In this document: piece by piece, positions 46,709 to 57,500 of the stretch | Layout of the letters: every line of letters begins with the position of its first letter | How positions within the stretch are numbered: the stretch's first letter is position 1 | Assembly (NCBI GenBank): GCA_032358255.1 | Contig: JAULBX010007218.1 | Location: 1-64,000 of the forward strand | Source: Heterotrichella gracilis | Taxonomy: Eukaryota; Sar; Xanthophyceae; Tribonematales; Xanthonemataceae | Direction of reading: 5' to 3' | DNA: 64,000 bases | Translations under genes and position numbers: made by a program | The notes under the pieces: generated by a model | What the model saw: only the letters and a program-made list of their open reading frames with translations | The model's database searches: none | What the model was told of the DNA's origin: nothing

Positions 46709-49700
46709 CTAGATCGGCCCAAGCGCCCCCGCCAACATGGGCTCCAGCGCCCCCTGCAGCTCCCCCAGCACCCCCTGCAGCGCCACCTCCTCCACCACCC
46801 GATCCCGCAGCACCTCCAGGAGCGCATCCACCTCACGGGAGGCCCCCACCACCCCCCCGTACATGTCCAACACCCGGTGCGCCACCGCCGCCAGCTGGCG
46901 CGAGTGGCGGGGTTCGGTGATGTGCTTGGCGGTGTGGGTGAGGACGGGCAGGAGGGCGGTTGCGGTTCGGCCCGAGAGGGCGGAGTTGAGGCCCCCCCGC
47001 GTGGAGAGCTCTTGGAGGAGCGCGGCGATGGTGGGGGGCCTGCGGGTTGTGGGTGGGGGGCGGTGGGTGAGAAGGGCAGCGGGGCTTGTGGTGCGGCGCG
47101 GTGGGTGGATGGGTCGGGAGGTGGATAGGGAATAGAGGTATTGCCGTACGTGCATTGCTCGTCTGCATGTCAGCATTTCTGCTAATAAAGAGCCACCCTG
47201 CCAATCATCTGGGGGTACCATGCTTTCTACTGAGGTGAGCGATAGGGCCGTGCATTGCTTCTAAAGCACTCGTACAAACGCTAAGACCCTCAACCCTCAG
47301 AACCATCAATCTAAAACCTGAACCCACACCGTAGAACCCCACCTGTGTGTCTCCAGCGCCGCATCCAGGGCCTCCCGGTACTTGAACTGCCTGAGCAAGC
47401 GGTCGTAGGGGGCCAAATGCACCCGCCGCTGCCGCGCAATGCGGTGGTCGGATTCCGCGGCCTTTGCATTTTGGCCCCGCAGGAAATACCGGTAATTTTG
47501 CCTCGTCATATGGGGCTGTGAGGTGCCCCCCGCTTCAGATGTGGAGGGGCCCTTTGGGAGCGCCCGGCGCCGAAACGCCACATTTGCGTTCCCCATCCCC
47601 ACTGCCAGGGATTGGCAGTCTGGGGATAGTCCCAGGGAGGTGATGGGGGCGCCAAAATCTGTGATGTGGGTGAGCTTGAAGGTCTCAAGGTCATATACCT
47701 GGGGCGCAAAGGGGTGGAGGTATTGGCGGAATAATCAGCTGTGATCAGCATGTAATCAGATGTGATCGGCATGTGATCAGCTCGCATGTCAAACTCCCTC
47801 GCCACCACGCTGCTCCAAAAATGACTAATCATTCATTGCAGGTGATCAGCTGATCCCAGATCATCAGTAACGTATCATCACCTGTGCCACTGTCACATAA
47901 ATAGCCCCCACAAACCCCCACACAAACCCCATCCCCACCCACCTTAACATGCCCATCCAGCGACCCAGACAGCAGCCGAAGCGCAGCCTCCGCACCCCCC
48001 GCAGCCACAGCCGCCACCCCCACACAGGTCACTGTCTTCTGATGGCTGGTCAACCGGGCCACCAGCCGCCCCCCCCCAACCACATCCCAAATGCACACAT
48101 TTGTGCCCCCCGCGGTGGCAAGCAGGGAGCCCGAGGGGAGGAACGCCATTGCTTCAACGGGGGCGCCGTGGTCTAGGCACATGACTTGGGACTTGCCCCG
48201 CACGTCCCAGAGCCGCACAGTGTGGTCGTAGCTGCCTGTGAAAACAAGGGAAAGCAGGGTTGAGAGGGTTTTGCTTACAGATTTTCAGTGCCTTCGCAGA
48301 GTTTTCTGCACTGCATGTTTTCTCATATTCACTTCGTCAATGATAACCAAGTGTATACATAGCATAGAGTACATACACTGCACTATGCAGGGGGGATATC
48401 CTCCGGGATTTGGCACCCGCCGCCGTGGGGTTTCCCTCGTAAGGGTGCGGCGGCCGGTGGCATTTCCATGACCCGGGGGCGGGCGGCGCCTGCACGCGGG
48501 ACCGCGGCGGCGCCCATTCTTGGCTGTTGCGTGGTTATGACTCAAACTCGCCCCACACGCCCAAAGGCGCAACGGGGCGCGATCTTAAGACCAACGCGGG
48601 TGGTATTTGTGTGTGCTCTTGTGCGGGGTGGGTGTGTGCGTATGCGTGGGTGAGGAGGTGTGCATTGTGACTGAAAGTGGTGCACCCAACCTCGTGCAGA
48701 GAATGTGTCGTGCCTAACCACATGCAGAGAGGGTGCCTCACTCCCAGATTGGAGGTTTAGGATTTTCCATGTCCCCTCTGGTCCAGGTTTAGGGTTTGAG
48801 GGTTAAGTATTTAGGGTTTCTCTCCACCTGTGGCCCACGTATCTCCGCTGGTGGGTGATGGCGCCGCCGCCCGCACATAGTCCGTGTGCCCAGTCAGCCG
48901 CGTGGCCTGGCTGCCTAGGGTGACATCCCACAGGCGGACCTGGGAAAGGGGAGGAGGGATGATAAGTACGTACGAAGACTAGTGGGTATGTGGGTGAATG
49001 GGTGTGTGCACTGAGTTTGAATCCACCATGGCCCTGCCAGCTGAAGGCGTACCCACACCAGCCACCCTGACACCTCACCCCTGCAGGGTCCACCACACCC
49101 CGCTGCATCACACGCACCCCCTCACAACACAGCCCACCACACGCTTACAAGCACACGCACCCACAAACCCCCGCCCTCTGCCATCTCACCGTTGCGTCAT
49201 CGCTCCCCGACAGCACATGCACCCTGTCCTGTGCAAAGTGCGCCACGTGGGTTGGCCGCTTGTGCCCCTTGAACTGGCGCAGCACTGAGCGGCTGCCCAC
49301 ATCAAACACCTGCGGGGTTGGGGGGTAAGGGGGATGCAATTTGGGGGGTGAAATGTTGGGCAGAGGCAGGCTGGGATGGCCAGCAAGTAAGGCTTAGGCC
49401 AAGGCTCTCAGAATTTACCACAGGCGACCCATCAGGACAATGGATCAGCAGTAAATATAACTCCTGCGTTGCGCTGCCTGGCGTCGCATGTGTGTTGCAT
49501 TCCTGACTGCCATGCTGACTGCAATGCTGGATGCTTGTATCTCAGTGTTTAGCAGGTTTTGTGCCAGGGTTATTGAATGCGTTGCACAGGTTTGCAAGGG
49601 TTTGCCCCAGAATTTCCCCCGGCTCACCTGCACCATCCCGTTGTCCCCCCCTGCCACCAGCAGCTTGCCATCCCCTCTGAAGCTGCCGCAGCGAGCCACA

Positions 49701-50628
49701 TCCTTGAACCGCGTGATCTGCTTCACCATCACACCAGTCCGCACATCGTAGATGAGCACCTGCACAAGGGAAGAGGGTGGCGGTGACGGAAACCCTAGGG
49801 TAATTCCCACAAGGTACCTGCACAGAACATACATGAACGCGAGACCAACAAAATGGTATACATCGTGGCAACACAGGCCTGCTTGGACTAATGCGACGCT
49901 GCCCACCAATCTGCCTAACTTGTTGGAAGACAAGCAAACCCACCACTGGGGGTTGGAAGTACTACGGTGTGGCCATGGAAACACAAGGCATGGTACTACA
50001 CGTGCAGTCAATTGTTCTGTGTTCACCACTACCCCCGCTGAGCTTGTCACCTTATAAGCTTTATTATTCCACGCATACCAGCCACCAAGGCCAGATCAGC
50101 AATCAAGCTTGCACAAGCATGCGCCACTCAGTCCTGTCCTGGCATTGTTTGTACCATTTTTTAATGTGCCTATGAGGTTTAGGTTCATGCTTACCCTTGT
50201 TGAGCTTGTGACTGCCACCAGGTGGGGCGACACGGGGTTGAAGTCCACGTGGGTCACGGGGCCAACCTGGGGGGGCACAAGGGGGGTGATGGGGGTCAGA
50301 GGGGTGGGCGGTGGGGTGGCGATCAACATTGGTAGGTGGTGCAGGGCGGCGAAAAAATTATAAGTACGGTAATAACAATTATATGTGTGCGTGGACTTGA
50401 CAGAAACAAATGCCTGGTGTTGTGCTGTTGGTATGCACATCACAAGACCGCATAAGAATTGTGATTAAGACTTAGGGTTGAGGGTTTTCGTGCGTGCCGC
50501 CTCACCTGCTTGATGAGGCTTGCGGGCCTGAACCTGCGCCAGTATTTGGCCTCTGCGGTCTCCCTTAGGGTTCTGGGAGGGTACTGCTGCGGCTGGAGCT
50601 TGAGGTATTCCGCAGGCTCATACTCCAT
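46709..50628 (-). CDS. UTP15: UTP15, U3 snoRNP / SSU processome WD40 protein
   Basis: ATG at 50628 (MEYEPAEYLKLQPQQYPPRT) and a stop at 46709. Exons follow at about 50.51-50.63, 50.2-50.27, 49.63-49.76, 49.19-49.31, 48.83-48.94, 47.94-48.24, 47.35-47.70 and 46.71-47.03 kb. The N-terminal basic helix (AEAKYWRRFRPASLIKQ) leads into WD40 blades: PVTHVDFNPVSPHLVAVTSS, VLIYDVRTGVMVKQITRFKD, VRLWDVTLGSQATRLTGHTD, SYDHTVRLWDVRGKSQVM, CIWDVVGGGRLVARLTSHQK and RLLSGSLDGHVKVYDLETFK. The C-terminal UTP15_C helical domain follows: YDRLLRQFKYREALDAALET, RPPTIAALLQELSTRGGLN, and LEVLRDRVVEEVALQGVLGE. UTP15 is part of the t-UTP/UTP-A subcomplex that binds pre-rRNA first in nucleolar 18S processing. Length of about 510 residues suits the family. 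Confidence 0.93.
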
Positions 50629-51586
50629 GGCTGCTCAGGTGGGTGGGTGCCTGGTGCCACTGCCCAATGGGATCGAACTCAGGAACCTGCACCCTGGTTG
50701 GGTATACAGGGCTGGCTATCCTGTCGTTGAGGTGATGGTTTTCTATTCCAGGAGAGCCTAAAGTGGGCTAGAACCCGCAGTGTGCTTGGCTGTTGACTGT
50801 TTGCTCCTCGACTGCCAGCCACCGCCACCACGATGGGTTGGGGAGGTGGGTCAGGTCACCATCGCCGCCGCTGCACCCGCCTCCAGAGCCGTTGCTGCAG
50901 GTGAAGACGCCACGACTGGGACGGTTCCCCTGCCGATGTGCTGCGCCACTAAGCTTGCTAGGTGGGCCCGGGCGATGCTTGTAGGGCGCCCACTACAGGT
51001 GCAACTCCCTGACGGGTTGCAGACGGTAGGTCAAGGGTTAGATGCTCGCCTCAAGGAGTGAGAAGGATTTTCGTGACAAGGGACTTTGTTGGTACTCGAG
51101 CGGAAAGGCGCTTGTACGGAAACGGAATGGAGGCGGTCACTTTATGCATGCATGCATATGCAGCCGTCAAAGTGGTGCGCAGCCGGCAAACTGCGCGTGG
51201 CTATATCCCCTGTAAACGGTTACACAGCAGTACTGTGAGGTTTGAACGAAGTGGGGCACTGATTGGGGGGTATACGCTCTCTGTTGGTCTACATATGAGC
51301 CATTTTGGAAGGCTGCTGCTGGCACAGGCAATGTTACCTCCCCGCAAAACTTGACAATGTTACACCCATTTCTCCCTAGCTACTCGCTGGGTGTTTGAAC
51401 AAAGTTTGGCACACGAGAACAGGCCGACCACCTCTGCGGCGCCCAAATCTGTGGATGCTTTGCACATCGGGTGATGCAGCAGTTCCGAGGGCTATCATAT
51501 TGGGTGTCAAAACTCAGCACTTGGGTTTCTTCTTCAATTTTTCTCACATGCCGTGCCCACCTGCATGCCCACTTTCGTAACAGCTG
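50629..51586. other. Divergent intergenic region of UTP15 and channel gene
   Basis: About 1 kb between divergent start codons, presumably both promoters. Open frames (for example 50780-51061) lack family resemblance. A run of alternating ATGCATGCATATGCA occurs at about 51146. No motif could be assigned with confidence. Confidence 0.45.
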
Positions 51587-54500
51587 ATGGGTTCGATGAA
51601 CTCTCAAACGCTGCCTACCTTATCCAGTACCCTTCTGGGTCCTCCTTGTATGAGACACTGGCAGACAAGACAAAGCCATGGTGGTACAGCAAAGCACACC
51701 CACCTGCAATGTGGGCACCATTCGAATGCCATGTGGAGCAGGACTCGTTCAACTGGGAGGAAAAGGGTGTTGAGAGGGGTATGGGCGGCTGCGGATGGTT
51801 CGCGGGATGGCGATGGAGAAGAGAAGAACGAGAATGAGATGAGCCAGGAGGAAGTTGAGGACCCACTTCTGTCGTACAAGAGGTGGGGGAGTTTTCGCAT
51901 ATGGCATGCATGCATCAATGCATGCAGGCTGTTTGACTGTTTCTGGGGCAAGGCACGAAAGGACCTGCAGTAGAAGGTTTATTATGTGTATGTGTTTGGG
52001 AAAGACTATGAATCTCCCTGGGATCAACGGCACTCCAGAGCCATGGTAGGCACCCACTACCTGTGCCCTTGTGATTCCAAGCCTTTCACCACCAAACCTC
52101 CTCATCTTCGCGTCGCTCAGAGTGTACAACCTCTGTCAAGGCCTTTCAAGGGGTCAACCGTGTACCCTCCACAGCACACACAGCGCAACAGAACCCGCGA
52201 CCTGCCCCCAAGGCCCTAAACCCCAACCTAAACCCTACACTAGCAAACCCAGTACTGCAAACGTTTAGTTGCACCACGCAGTGCGCACCTGCGCACGCTG
52301 CATACCCTTCATACCTGGTGCTTTGAATTTGGACATGTACTGAGGTCAGGGCTTATGGATTATTGTTTGGTGAACAAAGCCTGCCGCCAATTATATCGCT
52401 GTTATAATTGAATAACTTGCCCACCCTCCCGCACTAGTTATACACTTGAACTTTTACCCCTTGTTTCCCTTGTGCAGGGAGTCTGGCCCCACCGCCTTGG
52501 AGGAAAGCAAGGGGTACAGGCGGCGCCCCCTATGGTGGCTAGGCCAGGGTCCCGGGGACGTGCGGGAGGCGCAGCGGGGATTGAAAAGAAATGTGAGTGA
52601 GTGTGGATTGGAAGCCTGGATTAGGAAAGGCATTTCTGGCATGCACCAACATGGCGCACCAACATGGGACCGCCTTTTTGCGGAATGAGTCAAATCAGGG
52701 CTTAGGGTTTTGCATGGCGGACACTCGTCCCTGAAAGTTGTCTATTGCGTTACCAATGCACCAACCTGAACCCTAACGCACGGAAAACAAACCTAAGCAC
52801 CAAGAAGGTTGGGTGGTACCGCTCCTGGCCGTGCAGTGGTTCCAACGGGGTTAGGGGATAGGGTTTCGATGGGCCACGCAAGCTTGGGATTGGGCCAGCT
52901 TTGGTCAGGATGCACATGAACTCGTTGTGTGGAGCGCCATGGATTCACTTTTGATCTCTCTTCCCCACCGTCGCAGGATTTCATGGGTTGGGCGCTATAC
53001 CAGTACTACAACTGGCGGAGGGGTACGGTCAGCGATCTCGCGCTCATTGCGGGTGCCAACGCCCTGCTGCTGGTGGGGTGGGCGGCTGTGCAGCGGGGGC
53101 TGGTGGGGGCCACCCAGGTTGCAGGGGATGGGGAGGTGGTGGTGGGGGGTCCGCTGGCGGAGTGGTGGCAGAGCCTGTACTCGGTGGGTGGGTGGTTGGG
53201 CGGAGGGAGGTGGGGGTGAAGATTGCGTTGGTGTTGCAATAACGATGCATTCTGAGGGGTTGCGTGGCATTCCCGTCCCTGAGGGGTTCGATTGACAGAT
53301 TTGACAATTTCCTTGCCTTGTCAGAATGCCTTGGCGGTTTGTGACATCCCCACTGAACACTCGTGGCATTTCCTTGAACAAATTTGTGGCAACCCATCTG
53401 CAGGTGCTTGTGCTGTCGTTCGGTGAGAACTTCCCCGACCAGGCCACGTCATTCCCCTCCCAGGTGTTCAGCGTCATTACCGCGGGCATGGGACTGGCGA
53501 CATTCGCAATCATACTGGCGCTGGTGGAGCAGGTGGGGGGCATTATTAGGGTTTAGGGTTTAGCTACTACTGGCATGGGCCTGGCAACATTCGCAACCAT
53601 ACTGGCGCTGGTGGAACAGGTGGGGGGACCACGTTAGGGTTTAGGATCTAGCTTCCCCTAGGTGTTCAGCGTCATCACTGCAGGCGTGGGCCTGGCAGCA
53701 TTCGCAATCATACTGGCGCTGGTGGAGCAGTTGGGAAGAGAACCTAGACCCTTGGGTGTGTTGGACGAGGATAGTCACCCAAGGCACGGGCCTTGCAATA
53801 TTGGTGGTCATCCTGGCGATGGTGTGGCAAGCGTGGGGTGCCCCCCTTCATTCTAGCCCTAAGCCCGCTTTGCATCCCCCGTATTGCCCCCTGCAATGCC
53901 TGGATTTGATCTAGTAAAATCAGAGCTGTCGACCCTAAACCTAAAACCCTAGGCCAGTGCAGGTGGTCCTTGAGGTGATTGCGAAGAATTCCCATATCTC
54001 ATTCCCCTAAACCCTAAACCCTAAACATGTACCGTTTCACCCTTGCAGGTGGTCCTTGAGGTGATTGAGAAGAATGTTGAGCGGGGCAGCCCTGTGTATG
54101 AGGAGGGGCACATACTGGTGCTGGCCTGGGGCAACTGCAGGTGAGCAAACCCTAGCCTAGGGTATAGAGGCAGGGTGAGGGTTTGGCTTGCTGATGTCAA
54201 ACCCTGTGGAAGCGCACATACGGTACTGCAGTGGTGCTGGGCTGGGGCAATTGCAGGTGAGCAAACCCTAGCATAGGGTATAGAGGCAGGGTGAGAGTTT
54301 AGCTTTTAGAGGTCAAACCCTGTACAGAGGCAAATGCTGGGGTTGGGTTGGCAGGATTGGGTGTAGCAGCAGGTGTATGGTTAAGAAGCAGCAATGGTAC
54401 CATAAATCCATAGATAAGTAATTCCAAATCCTGCACCAGCTGACGACACTGACACACGCTTTCATGATTTAGATCGGGGTTTCCATTGCAGGCGCGATGT

Positions 54501-57500
54501 GATCATGATGTTCCGGATCCTGCGGCAGCTGATTGCAACCACTGATCCCACCCATTGATCATTTCTGATCGCAGTTTGGTGATCGCAGGCGCGACGTGAT
54601 CATGATGTCCCGCATACTGCAGCATCTGACTGCAGCCACTGATCACACCTATTGATCATTTCTGATCGCGGTTTTGTAATCGCAGGCGCGACGTGATTAT
54701 GATGTTCCGCATCCTGCAGCAGCTGTGCCTTGCGTACCGGGGCCAGGGGGGGCGCGTCATGGTCATCATGAGCAACATCGAGAAGACATCGCTGGAGGCC
54801 AACTTTGCGCAGGGGCTACCTGAGGCGCAGCGGTTCGGGTCAACGTGAGGGAAAACTCAAACCCTGAACACCTGAGCTGACTATGAACCATGGAACTTGA
54901 ACCCTGAGCTTGAGTGTAGACCCAGCTCTCTGTGGGTGCCTGCAAAAAAAAAGGAATGTCCCTTCCCCTAATGAAAATCCCCTTGTTATCTTCCACCCCA
55001 CGCACTCTATTCCCCCCCTTGCGTGTGTCCCCTCACACCCTGCATTACATCCCCCCAGGATTGTGTTCCGCCAGGGCTGCCCCTTGATTGTTGAGAGCTT
55101 GCGCTATGTGAGTGCGGGAGTGGCGGCAACTACCATCGTCATATCAGACGGGTCAAGGGGAGCGATTGATGCAGACGCACAGGTGGGAGGGGGGGAGGGG
55201 GCATTCATGTGGTAGGCAGGCTCTGTAGTCCTACTGGAGCAAGGTTTCTTTGTTTATGTGCATGGTTGAGGTAATGGCGCGGAGTTTTGTGCTGTTGCCT
55301 TGCATATGTATATCGCATGATCACACGCCATCACATTGCATTTGGAACAGTTGTGTGTGTTCCATGCTGTAGCGGAACCGCCTTGCCAAAAGGACCAAAT
55401 GTGGGACATCTGTGTGTATCCCATGCAGGCCATTCGGTGTGCTGTCCTACTGGACGAGCTTGACGCTCCCCCCCCGGGCACCCCAGACCACCGAAAGGGC
55501 AAAATCATTGTGGAAATCAGGGACCAGGAGGCCGTGGAAATGCTCAAGGTGCGCACCCACCTTAGCACTCACTGGAATGTGGCCTTTTTGGTTTTGCATC
55601 ATATGCAGTTGCTGTGGTTCTAAAGGCGCGGGGTATCTTGTGCCATGACTTACCTGTGCCACTCAATTTGGAGAGGTTTAAATAAAACCCTGCCCACCAC
55701 CCTATTCTTGTCTGTTTCACCTGGCTTTCCCTCCCCGCAGTTCACCTGCTCCCCGCGCATCATCCCCCTGCCCACCAACACAGCCAACGCGGGCCGCCTG
55801 GCCAGGTTTGTGGGCAACCCCATGCTCAGCGCAGTCAACCAGCTCATTTTCAACTTTGAGTCGAGCGCACAGGGCTACGTGGTGCAGTTCCCTGAGCTAA
55901 ATGTGAGTAAAACGCTGGGCCGTTTGAAGCCCTACAAAACCCACAAAATTCCCGAACAAGACCTATGCAGTCCACCCATCTCATAGTTTGCTGTCAATAT
56001 AGCAAAGCGCTACATGGTGCAATTCTTAGAGCTGGAGGGGAGTGAACCCTGAGTGCTTTCTGCCAACTTCGGGCAAATCCTGCACAAAACCCTCTCCAAA
56101 CCCTTGGTGCAGGGGGTGCGCTTCAGGAACGTCCGCCTATATTTCCGATGCTCGGTCTTCAACACCTTTTTCAGTCCACCACTCCCCGTGCGATAATATG
56201 CGCTTTGTCTGGGCAAAACCCGTCAATGAACCCTTGGCGCACACCCTTCAAAACCCTACTAAACCCTACACAAACCCTCCATAATCCGTTGGCGCAGGGC
56301 GTGCGGTTCAAGCACGTGCCTCTCTACTTCCCTGAAGCGGTGGTGCTGGGTGTTTTCAACACCAGGAAGCAGCAAAGCCAAGCGGTGATGCCGCCCGGCT
56401 ACATGATGGGGCCACAGGATTACCTCATCGTCATGCGCCCCTCCTGGTACACCCCCCAGGAGTTCAAGCCCCTGGCAAAGCCTGTGAAGGCGGATGCAGG
56501 TACAGTGCTGTACTGGGTGTGCTACATGATGCTTTGAAGCAGTAGCCCAAAAGTCATTGTGTGGTCTCGTTGATAACAGCGAATGTTGGTGCATGTGCTC
56601 GTTATGTCGGCTACACCAAAAACCTTTTCAAATGCCTTGGGCTCGTTAGATTTACTGCATAGACTGAACGGAGTGCGCCTGTTCATACATGATGGAGTCC
56701 ATGTACCCTGCTTAATAACCAGGTATATCACTTGCCTTACTTCCCTCTTGCAGGCGATTGGGACTTTTCTGATTTCCATATACGGCGCCTGCGGGGCATG
56801 CCTGCGCTGTCCGGCAGCCAGCTGGTGGAGAGCCTGGACCCAGAAGCGGGCAACAGGCGGGTATACGGGTCAATCACTGAGGTGGGTGAGGGGGGCCTGT
56901 GTGGTGCAAATATTGTATTCAGCGGGGCACGCTATCACTTTGTGGGCCACATCTTCAGGTTTGGCAGCGCCATGGCATGCCTGTCTCTGTCAGGTAGACA
57001 GCTTCATAGAGGCATGCCATGTTGACCATCCCATCCACCCTCCTCCCTCCCCACACCACCCACCCACCCACCACCCCACCTGCAGGAGTGCCTGGGCGCC
57101 TACGCGCAGTACCTCCTCCCATCCCACCTTGCACGATCCAATTCCCCCTTACCGGGGGCTGAGTGCCTGCTTGTGGCTGGGTGGGGCGAGCAGTCCTTCA
57201 TGGTGGAGCTGCTGAAAGAGCTGGATCATGGGGAGAACAGGCTGGCGGAAGGGTCGGAGATCATGTTTTTGAATGAGCATGAGGCAGGTGGGTGGCAGTG
57301 GTGGGGTGGGGTGGGGTGGATGCATGCAACCACCGCGGATGCCCGCAGCACGGCGACCTGCGCACCAGATAGGATCACCTCAAATGTATGGTAAACCATT
57401 CCCCGCTGTCTTCTCCAAACCCTCGTGTGCCTCCCCTGCCGACCTGCGCACACAAAACCTTGAAAATAATAATGTAAATTTTAGAACAAATGCATTTCCA

